In this document: piece by piece, positions 16,647 to 25,329 of the stretch | Numbering within the stretch: position 1 is the first letter of the stretch | Layout: each line of letters begins with the position of its first letter | Source of the DNA: JBCCEV01 sp039030125 | GTDB lineage: Bacteria; Pseudomonadota; Gammaproteobacteria; Ga0077536 | DNA: 44,627 bases | Assembly: GCA_039030125.1 (NCBI GenBank) | Contig: JBCCEV010000010.1 | Coordinates: 1-44,627, forward strand | Reading direction: 5' to 3' | Position numbers and translations under genes: made by a program | The notes under the pieces: model-generated | What the model was told of the DNA's origin: nothing | The model's input: the letters and a program-made list of their open reading frames with translations, nothing else | Database searches by the model: none

Positions 16647-17596
16647 GCGCGAATACCGCCGAGGTCGAATCACGGCAGTACCTTCCCCTCGACCGACGTC
16701 GCGTCTACATATTTCCCAACCGGCATGGCTTCACCCTTGGCCTGATGCTGGTGATTATGCTGCTCGGTTCGATTAACTACGATAACGCTCTGGGCTATCT
16801 GCTGACCTTTTTGGTGGCCGGTTTGTTTTTCGTCGGTATGCTCCACACCTTTCGCAATCTCGCCGGTATCCGCTATCGACATGCGCGAGCGAAAGCGGTG
16901 TTCGCAGGCGAGAGTGCCGTCTTTCTCGTGACCTGCGAAAACACTTCGGGGTTCCATAAGTTCGCGCTCGAGATCGGAAGTTGGCCGCGGGGCCTGAGTC
17001 GCCGCGAAAAGCGTCATGCCGAACGATTCGAGTTCGAAATTGAAGCCCATGGGCGAGCCACCGCCCCGGTCCCAATCTTCGCACCCCGACGTGGCTATCT
17101 GGAACTCGGCCGCCTTCGGATCATGACGAGCTTTCCGCTCGGGATCTTGCGATCGTGGGCATATTTTCAGACCCATGAAGCGGTAGTCGTTTATCCGAAG
17201 CCTCACGGCAACCTGGCGCTTCCTTACGCCGACGACGCGAACGACGGTTACGCCGAAACAAATCGTCCTGGTTACGAAGATTTTTCGAATTTGCGAGAGT
17301 ATCGTGGGGGTGATCCAATCCGTGCAATCGCCTGGAAAACGGCCGCGCGCGAACAACCCTTAATGGTCAAACGCTTCAGCGAAAGGGCGGAGAGGGAAGT
17401 GCGCTTGGACTGGCAGACGACCGAGAGCCGCGGCGGGATCGAAGCGCGGTTATCGCAACTATGCAAATGGGTTTTGGAAGCGGAGCAGGGGCAATTCAAT
17501 TACGCCCTGAATCTACCCGGTAACAGCATCCCGTTTGGTCGCGGTGAAGCGCACCGCGACCAATGCTTGATGGCATTAGCGCTATACAACGAATAA
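16643..17596 (+). CDS. DUF58 domain membrane protein
   Basis: A 317-residue protein with two close membrane helices (about 30-70) followed by a soluble region ending in the DUF58 signature, EYRGGDPIRAIAWKTAAR near 224-241 and LMVKRF. The function is not established; DUF58 proteins accompany MoxR ATPases and transglutaminases. No ATG precedes the first helix, so the likely start is TTG at 16643, overlapping the moxR stop by 4 bp (TTGA). A rare start codon coupled to the upstream stop suggests tuned stoichiometry. The next gene starts on its last base. Confidence 0.9.
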   Translation: MSANTAEVESRQYLPLDRRRVYIFPNRHGFTLGLMLVIMLLGSINYDNALGYLLTFLVAGLFFVGMLHTFRNLAGIRYRHARAKAVFAGESAVFLVTCENTSGFHKFALEIGSWPRGLSRREKRHAERFEFEIEAHGRATAPVPIFAPRRGYLELGRLRIMTSFPLGILRSWAYFQTHEAVVVYPKPHGNLALPYADDANDGYAETNRPGYEDFSNLREYRGGDPIRAIAWKTAAREQPLMVKRFSERAEREVRLDWQTTESRGGIEARLSQLCKWVLEAEQGQFNYALNLPGNSIPFGRGEAHRDQCLMALALYNE

Positions 17597-19572
17597 TGAA
17601 GCACGAAGAAATAAGAACGGTTCATGTCGCCTGGCTGATCGTGACGCTGGTGCTCGCGCTGCTACCGCACATTGATCGCTTTCCCCTGGCGTTATCGTTC
17701 GGCTTCGTAGCGTTGACGCTATGGCGCCTGCTCGGCGCAATGAAGCGCGCGCCGCTGCCTGGCCCCGATCACAAAATTCTGTGGGGTATAAAACAGTTCA
17801 TCGCGGTTTTCGCTTTCGTCGCGATCTACATCGCCTATCGCGGTCAGCTAGGGCGCGATGCCGGGGTCGAGTTACTGGCCGCGCTACTGGCGTTGAAAAT
17901 CCTTGAAATGCGAGGCGAGCGCGATTATTACATCGTCGCTTTCCTGTGTTACTTCCTGTTGGTAACTAACTTCTTCTATTCGCAAACCATCAAGACTGCT
18001 GCTTTTATGCTGGCAGTCGTGATTCTCATAACAACAGTCTTGGTGCAGTTCACCGCGCGCCACAGCAGCATGCCCACGCGCACCCATTTTTTTAAAGCGG
18101 GGCAGCTAACCGCGCAAGCCGTACCGCTGATGGTAATAGCGTTTCTGCTTTTCCCACGGATCCCTGGGCCCTTGTGGGGCATACCTCAGGACGCTTTCTC
18201 CGGCGTCTCCGGCCTTAGCGAGGAGCTGAGCTTAGGGTCGATCGTGCGTTTGACGTTGATCGATGAGGTTGCGTTTCGCGCTGAGTTCCACGGCGATGAA
18301 CCGCGAGCTCGCGAGCTTTATTGGCGCGGGCCAGTGTTAACACATACCGACGGGCGCACCTGGCGAAAATCGCCGGACGTTCGCGAGAACCCGCCGCCGG
18401 CTAAGGTCGCTGGTCGTCCCTACTCTTACACCGTCATGCTCGAACCGCACAAAACCCGTTGGCTGTTTGGGCTGGACATCATCAGCAACGCCAACGGCCA
18501 AGGCCGGATCACCTCCGACTACCAGCTCATGTCCCGACGACCGGTGCAAAAACGCGCCAGCTATACGATCGTTTCACATACAGATTTTGTCATTGATCAC
18601 TTAACGGAATCGCAACGACAAGAAAACCTGATGATTCCTGTGCGATCGCACCCCCGAGCAAAAGCACTCTCGGAAACGTGGCGGAAAAAATTCAGCAGCG
18701 ACCGCGACATTATCACCGCGGCACTGAACATGTATCGCGGCGAGAATTTCATTTACTCCTTGACGCCGCCGCCGCTGCTTGGTGACACCATCGATGCTTT
18801 TTTGTTTGATACACAACAAGGATTCTGCGAACACTTCGCGGCGAGTTTCGTCGTTTTGATGCGCGCGGCGGGGATCCCTGCTCGGATCGTCACCGGCTAC
18901 CAGGGTGGTGAGCGCAACACGGTCAGTGACTTTCTGGTGATCCGCCAACGTGATGCCCACGCCTGGGCCGAGGTCTATCTTGAAGACGCGGGGTGGACGC
19001 GTGTCGATCCCACTGGCGCCGTTGCCCCCGGGCGCGTCTCGACGGGCATTGAGCAGTTGCTACCTTCTCGACAACGAGTACGGCGCTCCGGAAATTCCAC
19101 CGTGGGTTCTGCATTTCTGCGGCTGCGGGACACGTTCGAAGCCATCACCTATAGCTGGAATCAATGGGTGTTGGGCTACAGCCCGGCCCAGCAGCGCCGG
19201 GTGCTTGATGATTTAGGTCTTGAGAAGTGGAACTACGGAACCTTGCTGATCGCTTTGACCCTGGTGTGTGCAAGTTTCATGTTACTACTCGCTATGTTGG
19301 TGCTCAGCGAACGGCGTCGTTACAGCGACGATATCGTAAACATCTACGCGAAATTTCAAAAAAAGCTCGCCAAGATCGGACTCAATCGCGAACCTAGCGA
19401 GACGCCGCGGGCGTTTTGCGATCGAGTGGTTCAATCGCGCTCCGATCTGGCTCGTGAGGTTCGAGAAATAACGCGCATGTACGAACATTTACGCTATGGC
19501 ACGGCGCGTCTGCGTCTCTCCTTACTTAAGAGCCGCGTGGCGGCGTTCAAACCGGTACCCGCTAAGAATTAA
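17596..19572 (+). CDS. tgpA: Membrane transglutaminase-like protein, TgpA family (DUF3488)
   Basis: A 658-residue inner-membrane protein. Several N-terminal membrane helices (DUF3488, about 10-190) precede a periplasmic transglutaminase-like domain with the catalytic triad Cys411 (GFCEH), His455 (DAHAW) and Asp471 (VDPT). A further membrane helix follows (about 550-572), then a C-terminal DUF4129-type tail with PRAFCDRV. Pseudomonas TgpA is essential for growth; its substrate is uncertain. The ATG at 17596 overlaps the DUF58 stop by one base (TAATG) and is preferred to an earlier ATG at 17563 inside the previous gene. Its stop overlaps the msbA stop by 4 bp. Confidence 0.93.
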   Translation: MKHEEIRTVHVAWLIVTLVLALLPHIDRFPLALSFGFVALTLWRLLGAMKRAPLPGPDHKILWGIKQFIAVFAFVAIYIAYRGQLGRDAGVELLAALLALKILEMRGERDYYIVAFLCYFLLVTNFFYSQTIKTAAFMLAVVILITTVLVQFTARHSSMPTRTHFFKAGQLTAQAVPLMVIAFLLFPRIPGPLWGIPQDAFSGVSGLSEELSLGSIVRLTLIDEVAFRAEFHGDEPRARELYWRGPVLTHTDGRTWRKSPDVRENPPPAKVAGRPYSYTVMLEPHKTRWLFGLDIISNANGQGRITSDYQLMSRRPVQKRASYTIVSHTDFVIDHLTESQRQENLMIPVRSHPRAKALSETWRKKFSSDRDIITAALNMYRGENFIYSLTPPPLLGDTIDAFLFDTQQGFCEHFAASFVVLMRAAGIPARIVTGYQGGERNTVSDFLVIRQRDAHAWAEVYLEDAGWTRVDPTGAVAPGRVSTGIEQLLPSRQRVRRSGNSTVGSAFLRLRDTFEAITYSWNQWVLGYSPAQQRRVLDDLGLEKWNYGTLLIALTLVCASFMLLLAMLVLSERRRYSDDIVNIYAKFQKKLAKIGLNREPSETPRAFCDRVVQSRSDLAREVREITRMYEHLRYGTARLRLSLLKSRVAAFKPVPAKN

Positions 19573-21311
19573 GCAGCGCCTTGCAAGCCAGCGTGATGCA
19601 ACCGGGCGTAAACCCCATTCGCAGTCAATAAAGTCTCATGGGTCCCTGCTTCAACGATACGGCCTTGGTCAATAACGATAATCCGATCCGCACTGGTTAT
19701 GGTGTTCATGCGGTGCGCGATGATCAAACTGGTCCGGCCTTCGCTGAGCTCAAGTAGCGCGCCCTGGACGGCACGTTCGGATTCATGGTCCAGTGCCGCG
19801 GTCGCTTCATCAAGGATCAGTATCGGCGCGTCCTTTAGCAACGCTCTGGCGATCGCGACGCGTTGGCGCTGCCCACCGGAAAGACGCACCCCATCATCCC
19901 CGATAGAAGTCTCTAAGCCGTTTTCCAACTCTTCGGCAAAATCGAGAACCTTGGCGCGCATTGCCGCTTGCATGACGGCTTCACGCGTAGCGCCCCGCTG
20001 CCCCCCAAAGGCGATGTTGTTATAGATCGAATCGTTGAACAACACCGTCCGTTGTCCAACCCACGAAATATTATCCCGTAAATGATCTAAGTCGAAAGAT
20101 TGAACCGGGACGCCGTCAATTAAAATTTGTCCCGTGGTTGGCTCGTAGAAACGCGGGACGAGACTTACGAGCGATGTTTTGCCCCCGCCCGAGGCACCGA
20201 CCAGGGCAATTCGTTCGCCAGCAGCGACTTCTAGATCGATGTGCGCCAAAGCGTGTTTGTCACCGTAAGCCAGTGAAACGTCGCGAAAGCTAAGCTCTCC
20301 GTGTACTGTTTCTCGAAGTCGAGGACCTGAATTTTCTTCCGCTTGAGCATCGGCCAGTGTGAACACACTTTCTGCCGCAGCCAGTCCACGCTGCAAAAAT
20401 TCATTGACGCCGGTCAAGCGCTTGATAGGCGGCAACAGCAGCGCGGTGCCCGTCACAAATGCGACGAACGTGCCCTTCGTCATCCCCGTGGCGGCCTCAC
20501 GCAACGCTAAACTAACCATGACCGCGATGCCGATCGCGACAAAAAACTGGATCAACGGCACCGCCGCCGCGCTCGCGCGAACAACCTTCATCTGATATTT
20601 ACGGGCACCGTGGATGGCGCTAGCAAAACGTTGCTGCTCAGAATCCAGCGCGCCAAATAATTTTATTTCACGGTAACCGCGCACGGCCTCCTCGGCCACC
20701 CGGTTGATATCGCCAATCGAGGACTGTAGACGCTTGCTCATCTCGCGCATCACCTTTGACACTCGCCACACGATGATCCCAATCACCGGCGCAAGCAAAA
20801 TGAGCAAGGCTGAAAGTTTGGCGTTGAGATAAAACAGGTAAGCCAAGAGCACCATGATCACCGTACTGTCCTTCACCATCACGGTTAGCACGCGGGTCGC
20901 CGCTTGCGCGACCTGGGTTACATCGAAGGTGTACTTGGATATTAATTCGCCTGCCGGGCGAGCATCGAAAAAGGACGCAGGCAAATTGAGCATGCGCTCA
21001 AACATCAAGGCGCGGAGATCCGCGATTGTGCGCTGAGCCACCCAATTCAGAGCAACATGGGAGACAAAGCTGAGCACGCCCCGCACTGCAAAAAGAAGAA
21101 CTAAAAGCAACGGCGTGGCCATCGCGCCAGTGGGGGCCGCTGCCTCAAAATCTTCGTCCAACAAGGGTTTCAGCAGCGCGGGAAGCATCCATTCGGTGGT
21201 GGCTAACAACACCATAGCGAGCAGCGAAAGACCGAAAATCCGCCAATAGGCGCGCACGAAGCGCAGCAAGCGCGCATAAATTTCACGGCTGTTGGCTGCT
21301 ACACTCGACAT
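19569..21311 (-). CDS. msbA: Lipid A export ATP-binding/permease MsbA
   Basis: Half-size ABC exporter that flips lipid A-core across the inner membrane. The 580 residues match the family. Six membrane helices lie in the first 300 or so residues, including GELISKYTFDV, and an ATPase domain follows, with Walker A GASGGGKTS (372-380), signature LSGGQ (477-481) and Walker B ILILDEA (497-503). It is convergent with the transglutaminase gene (4-bp stop overlap) and divergent from prk. No waa or lpxK partner is adjacent, unlike the msbA-lpxK operon of E. coli. Another ABC exporter of the same class cannot be fully excluded, but helix spacing and motifs fit MsbA. Confidence 0.9.
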   Translation of the reverse strand: MSSVAANSREIYARLLRFVRAYWRIFGLSLLAMVLLATTEWMLPALLKPLLDEDFEAAAPTGAMATPLLLVLLFAVRGVLSFVSHVALNWVAQRTIADLRALMFERMLNLPASFFDARPAGELISKYTFDVTQVAQAATRVLTVMVKDSTVIMVLLAYLFYLNAKLSALLILLAPVIGIIVWRVSKVMREMSKRLQSSIGDINRVAEEAVRGYREIKLFGALDSEQQRFASAIHGARKYQMKVVRASAAAVPLIQFFVAIGIAVMVSLALREAATGMTKGTFVAFVTGTALLLPPIKRLTGVNEFLQRGLAAAESVFTLADAQAEENSGPRLRETVHGELSFRDVSLAYGDKHALAHIDLEVAAGERIALVGASGGGKTSLVSLVPRFYEPTTGQILIDGVPVQSFDLDHLRDNISWVGQRTVLFNDSIYNNIAFGGQRGATREAVMQAAMRAKVLDFAEELENGLETSIGDDGVRLSGGQRQRVAIARALLKDAPILILDEATAALDHESERAVQGALLELSEGRTSLIIAHRMNTITSADRIIVIDQGRIVEAGTHETLLTANGVYARLHHAGLQGAA

Positions 21312-21342
21312 AGCCGGCTACTATGCACGCCCTATGCCGTGC

Positions 21343-21359
21343 CTGCCACCCCTTGGCAG
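21343..21359. other. Short hairpin in the msbA/prk divergent gap
   Basis: CTGCCA (21343-21348) and TGGCAG (21354-21359) with a 5-nt loop lie in the 105-bp gap. It may be an operator half-site pair or chance. I found no clear -35/-10 pair in this gap for either gene. Confidence 0.2.
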
Positions 21360-21416
21360 CAACGGTGCAAGGCGGGTACTGCCGGTTAGTGGGGAGTATT
21401 AAAACAGCAATGGTTC

Positions 21417-22301
21417 ATGTCTGAGCTTCATCCTATTGTCGCGGTCACCGGTTCTTCGGGCGCTGGAACCTCCAGCGTGAAGATTGCCTTCGAACATATA
21501 TTCCAGCGCGAGGGGATCAAGCCCGCGATTATCGAAGGCGATAGCTTTCATCGCTACAACCGCGCCGAAATGGACTGGGAAGTAGAGAAAGCCGCGTTGA
21601 AAGGGGAGACGTTGACCCATTTCGGGCCCGACGGAAATCTGATGGACAAACTGGTCGAGTTGTTCTCAGGCTATAGCGAAAACGGCCGCGGCGCGTACCG
21701 GCATTACGTTCATACCGAGGAAGAAGGTCAGAGACTGGACACCGCGCCAGGGAACTTCACCTCGTGGAAATCGCTCGATGACGATACCGATATTCTGCTC
21801 TACGAGGGCCTTCACGGTGGCTATGTATCGGAAGCTTTTGATATCGCACGCTACGTGGATCTCCTCATCGGCGTGGTCCCCATCATCAATTTGGAATGGA
21901 TCCAAAAAATTCATCGCGATGGCGCCGTGCGCGGCTACTCCGCCGAAGCCGCGACCCAAATGATTTTGCGTCGTATGCCGGATTACGTCCATCACATCTG
22001 TCCACAGTTCTCGCGCACGGACGTCAATTTTCAACGGATCCCCACCATCGATACGTCAAACCCGTTCCAAGCTGAGGAAATACCTTCGAGCGATGAGAGC
22101 TTGGTTGTCATCCAGATTTCAAATCGTAAAAAGATCAAGGCCGATTACCGCTATCTCCTTGAAATGCTGCAAGGCTCATTCATGTCGCAACCAGACACCA
22201 TCGTCGTGCCGGCAAGTAAAATGGTTTTTGCGATGGAACTTATCCTCAACCCCGTGATTGAAGCGCTGATCGATCGCCGCGATCAGGCAAAGGGTGCTTA
22301 A
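21417..22301 (+). CDS. prk: Phosphoribulokinase family protein (PrkB-like)
   Basis: Bacterial-type phosphoribulokinase family member of 294 residues. The P-loop is TGSSGAGTSS (11-20), with threonine in place of the usual Walker lysine, as in this family. EGDSFHRY, LLYEGLHGG, PIINLEWIQKIHRD and the C-terminal VVPASKMVFAMELI stretch are all diagnostic. In autotrophs the enzyme makes ribulose-1,5-bisphosphate for RuBisCO. However, E. coli PrkB has the same architecture without a Calvin cycle, and no RuBisCO or other cycle gene is in this window. I therefore call the family, not the pathway. There is no obvious ribosome site before the ATG. Confidence 0.9.
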   Translation: MSELHPIVAVTGSSGAGTSSVKIAFEHIFQREGIKPAIIEGDSFHRYNRAEMDWEVEKAALKGETLTHFGPDGNLMDKLVELFSGYSENGRGAYRHYVHTEEEGQRLDTAPGNFTSWKSLDDDTDILLYEGLHGGYVSEAFDIARYVDLLIGVVPIINLEWIQKIHRDGAVRGYSAEAATQMILRRMPDYVHHICPQFSRTDVNFQRIPTIDTSNPFQAEEIPSSDESLVVIQISNRKKIKADYRYLLEMLQGSFMSQPDTIVVPASKMVFAMELILNPVIEALIDRRDQAKGA

Positions 22302-22354
22302 CGGTTACTGTCTAGCAACGGTATACTGCACCTTCGAGTTGTTGGGGGACAGTG

Positions 22355-23014
22355 ATGCGTTCGATCCTTGTTCTAAATGCCAAGGGCGGCAGCGGTAAAA
22401 CGACGGTAGCAACAAACCTGGCAGGTTATTTCGCCAGTCAGGGGGCGTCGGTCGCGCTGGCCGACTTCGATCCGCAGGGGAGCAGCTTAGATTGGGCAGC
22501 GCAACGAAACGACAAGGCGCCGCGTATTAAGACCATCGACGCTGTCTCCAAAGGCCTGCGGGTCCCGGCTGGCACCGAGGTCCTGGTGATGGACGCACCG
22601 TCTCGAACCCACGGCGACCAGCTTGCGCAGCTTCTGCGACGCGCACAAACCGCCGTCATCCCGGTCGTGCCTTCGCCGGTGGATCTGCGAGCGGCGGAAC
22701 GGTTTTTCAACGAACTGCGGGAAGTCAAACCGATCGTGCAAACGAACGTCAAGATCGCGACCGTGGCAAATCGGGTGCGCGAGGGCACCAATGTGGCCAA
22801 TGATCTCGAAGACTATCTTTTCGAACTGAAGCTGCCGACCGGACGGAAATTGCCATTTTTAACGGTCCTTCGACAAAGCAGCAATTATCTAAAGGCCGCC
22901 CAGCGCGGGCTGTCGATATTTGAGTTTGCGCCCGTCGCCACCGTCGCCGATAGGGAATACTGGGCGCCGCTGCTGCGGTGGTTGCAGAGCCCGAAAAGCC
23001 TTCCCGAAAACTAA
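22355..23014 (+). CDS. ParA/MinD-type partition ATPase, orphan
   Basis: A 219-residue ATPase with the deviant Walker A KGGSGKTT (10-17), which includes the signature lysine, DFDPQGSS (switch/Walker A') and a VLVMDAPS Walker B. This is the short ParA type without an N-terminal DNA-binding domain. Such proteins position plasmids, chemoreceptor arrays, pili or metabolic bodies along the nucleoid. No ParB or other partner lies next to it. GGGGG at 22344-22348 precedes two adjacent starts, GTG 22352 and ATG 22355; I chose the ATG. It may be co-transcribed with prk, 53 bp upstream, and it converges on hemY. Confidence 0.87.
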   Translation: MRSILVLNAKGGSGKTTVATNLAGYFASQGASVALADFDPQGSSLDWAAQRNDKAPRIKTIDAVSKGLRVPAGTEVLVMDAPSRTHGDQLAQLLRRAQTAVIPVVPSPVDLRAAERFFNELREVKPIVQTNVKIATVANRVREGTNVANDLEDYLFELKLPTGRKLPFLTVLRQSSNYLKAAQRGLSIFEFAPVATVADREYWAPLLRWLQSPKSLPEN

Positions 23015-23017
23015 ACC

Positions 23018-23036
23018 GCCGGTATCGAAGGCCGGC
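23018..23036. terminator. Hairpin between parA-like gene and hemY
   Basis: GCCGG (23018-23022) pairs with CCGGC (23032-23036) across a 9-nt loop in the 21-bp convergent gap. The stem is short with no T-run, so it is weak evidence for a bidirectional terminator. Confidence 0.28.
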
Positions 23037-24217
23037 TAGCTGGTGGCACCCGCGGTCGCCATCGCGAGACCCGCGCGCCGACTTTCATGAGCTTGGTCGA
23101 CCATGTCTAACTGTTCGTAGGCATCGGCCAACAACTCGTAGCGCAGCGGTAGCGGCTGTTGATCGATGAGCTCACCGAGCAACTCGCGCGCTTGCTGCCA
23201 TAAGCCGGCACGCAGCGCTAACTTGGCCTGCGCTTCCTTAAGATCACTGCGATCTGGGTGGGAAACCCGCCACGCCTCCACTTTGCGTAGCTGCTTGACT
23301 GGGACTTCACAGTTGACATCGCCATATGCCTCTACCAGTCCCCCTTCCAAGCGCCGGTCAAGGGCTTTGCGCAAAAGTGCCTCGGCATCGTTCGCGCGTC
23401 CGAAGTTATCGAGGCGCCGACAGTGAGTGGCAAGCACCTGCGGGTGCGCCCGTACGGATTTGGGTAAACCGTTCCAAGTATCCTGGAGCATGTCGATATC
23501 ATCCGCCCGCTTTATCAGCGTGGCGGCGGCCTGGTTCTCCATCGCGATGGTTTCGTCGTGCGAAATGACACGATCGCGGCGCAGCATCGGTGCCACTTCC
23601 AGGATCGATTGGGGCTCATCGGCCTCGCGATAAAGTTCGAGCTCAAGTTTGAGCGCCTGTAAGTTGCCGGGCGCGGACCGCTTCAAACTCAAAATCAAGT
23701 CGCGCGCTTCGTCGAATTCCCGATTTTCAATCGCCCACTGCAGACGTTTGATATCAAGGGCAATACCGGCTTCATCAGAAGTGTCGGCAAGCCGCAGGTA
23801 GCTATTGCGGCGCGCCGTCGCCCGCTGCGCCTGCGCCGCTTCGGCCGCGGCGAGGTAATGGACCTCCGGCAAGTAATCCCCGTCGGCGCTTTTACTCAAC
23901 AGACGCTCCGCTTTCGCGAACTCACCAGAAGCGAGCGCCAGCAATCCATTGCCTAATGCGTGATGAGCACGTTTCAGCCTTTGGGCCTCACCCCAGCGCC
24001 GCAAGCGCTGCTGCAGACCGAATACGCCGCGTAAGAAGCGCACCAGCAAAATCGCTGCGATCGTGGCGCTGATAAGAACAATCACGAAAAAGGTGAAGGT
24101 CGTCGTCAGAACCTTGCCTTGATAGCCAATGATTACAAACCCCGAATCCGTGGCGCTGAAGTGCGCAAAACCAACTGCGGCAGCGAAAGCAACGAGCAGT
24201 AAGAACAGCGGTTTCAC
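23036..24217 (-). CDS. hemY: HemY, TPR-containing membrane protein of the haem operon
   Basis: A 393-residue protein with two N-terminal membrane helices (about 2-20 and 40-62) and a long helical region of tetratricopeptide-like repeats. FVIVLISATIAAILLVRFLRG and the GLLALASGEFAKAERLLSKSA repeat match the gammaproteobacterial HemY family (HemY_N). This HemY is not the Bacillus protoporphyrinogen oxidase of the same name; its exact function is unknown but probably links late haem synthesis to the membrane. The ATG overlaps the hemX stop (ATGA), so it is the last gene of hemC-hemD-hemX-hemY. Confidence 0.93.
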   Translation of the reverse strand: MKPLFLLLVAFAAAVGFAHFSATDSGFVIIGYQGKVLTTTFTFFVIVLISATIAAILLVRFLRGVFGLQQRLRRWGEAQRLKRAHHALGNGLLALASGEFAKAERLLSKSADGDYLPEVHYLAAAEAAQAQRATARRNSYLRLADTSDEAGIALDIKRLQWAIENREFDEARDLILSLKRSAPGNLQALKLELELYREADEPQSILEVAPMLRRDRVISHDETIAMENQAAATLIKRADDIDMLQDTWNGLPKSVRAHPQVLATHCRRLDNFGRANDAEALLRKALDRRLEGGLVEAYGDVNCEVPVKQLRKVEAWRVSHPDRSDLKEAQAKLALRAGLWQQARELLGELIDQQPLPLRYELLADAYEQLDMVDQAHESRRAGLAMATAGATS

Positions 24218-25329
24218 TGCGGGTCTCGCGCGATCAGCATGCTGTCCTGAGCCTTTTGCGCGCTACTTCTCAAGCCTTGAATCAAGTCGACGGCGCCGTC
24301 AACGTTGGGTAATTTCGGATCGAGATCTTGATCCGCGGCACCATTCAAACGCGTCATCAACGAACTCACTCCTGGATCATTTTGGTCGTAGTGCCGTGCC
24401 AATAAATCGAGGACGATTTCTACTGCAGCCTTGAAATTCTCATTATCCGCACGTAGCACCGCCAAGCGCGCACTGGCGAGTTCGAGACGCAAATTCTGCT
24501 GCAGGAAGTACTTCAGCTCCGGATCGAACAGAACACCATCGGGCAATGCGCCGTCTTTGATTTCGACAAAGCTTTTGATGTCATTCCAAAGCGCCGAGAA
24601 AAAAAGTTGCCAGTTCTCAAGATTGATGCCTTCCTCGGTCGCCTGTTCGAAGGACATGCTTTGCGGCTGCAAAGCCCGCGTGGGCAAAGCATCTACATTG
24701 CGAATGCTTTCCGCGAGAAAGATTGCGAGCCCTTCGATGTCCGGCTGACCGATCGCTTGGAGCGCGGCAACATCTTCTGCAAGCTTTTCGCGCACCGGTA
24801 TCAGCGATGGATGCTCGCCCGCTCGCAGCCGCTGGTCGGCTGTCCGCAGCGCCGCGATCGCGGTCTCCACATCGCCTTCGAGCGCGAGACGCTGCGCTGC
24901 TGCGAAAACTAGATACTCAGCTTCGGCCAGCGCCCAATCCAAATCGCTCGTGGGTTGCTGATCGTAAAGCGCTCGGATCGAGTCCTCAATGCCGCGGGTT
25001 TTGCTGCTCAAGGTCGAAAGCTCTGAATTTGTCTGCTGGACGTCGCCGTCTAAGGCATCGAGATCCTGGGCAACACCGCCGAACGACCCGAGAGCCTGAT
25101 CAACGGCCTCGACTTTTGCAGATACCTCACCAATCGAGGCATCGATGCGCATGTTCAAACGCTCGATCTGTGGTTGCAGACGCTTTTGGTCGAGGTAGAA
25201 CTCGCCGGCGAGCGCAACCATTGCGAGTAACAACGCAAACCAGGCCACCTTGCCGCCACCACTGTGGGACTCACTCGCACCGGTAGCGCCAGCGTCGTTA
25301 TTTGCTTCTTCTTGATCCTGTTCGTTCAT
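24214..25329 (-). CDS. hemX: HemX family membrane protein
   Basis: A 371-residue protein with an acidic N-terminal tail, one membrane helix (about 29-46, WFALLLAMVALAGEFYL) and a largely helical periplasmic domain with coiled-coil character (residues 55-120). DWALAEAEYLVFAAAQRLALEGD is the conserved core of the HemX family. Earlier annotation as a uroporphyrinogen-III methyltransferase came from E. coli hemX, but no SAM-binding motif is visible here. The start overlaps the hemD stop by 4 bp and the stop overlaps the hemY start by 4 bp. Confidence 0.92.
   Translation of the reverse strand: MNEQDQEEANNDAGATGASESHSGGGKVAWFALLLAMVALAGEFYLDQKRLQPQIERLNMRIDASIGEVSAKVEAVDQALGSFGGVAQDLDALDGDVQQTNSELSTLSSKTRGIEDSIRALYDQQPTSDLDWALAEAEYLVFAAAQRLALEGDVETAIAALRTADQRLRAGEHPSLIPVREKLAEDVAALQAIGQPDIEGLAIFLAESIRNVDALPTRALQPQSMSFEQATEEGINLENWQLFFSALWNDIKSFVEIKDGALPDGVLFDPELKYFLQQNLRLELASARLAVLRADNENFKAAVEIVLDLLARHYDQNDPGVSSLMTRLNGAADQDLDPKLPNVDGAVDLIQGLRSSAQKAQDSMLIARDPQ

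Noticed and set aside
16670..17356. Minus-strand open frame of 228 codons
   Set aside because: Mirror frame of the DUF58 gene, which fits a three-gene operon.
21417..23014. Carboxysome or Calvin-cycle locus
   Set aside because: A PRK-family kinase beside a ParA ATPase suggested it, but there is no RuBisCO, shell protein, CbbR or McdB gene, and PRK homologues exist in heterotrophs.
24723..25286. Plus-strand open frame of 187 codons
   Set aside because: Antisense to hemX; Arg-rich with no motif.
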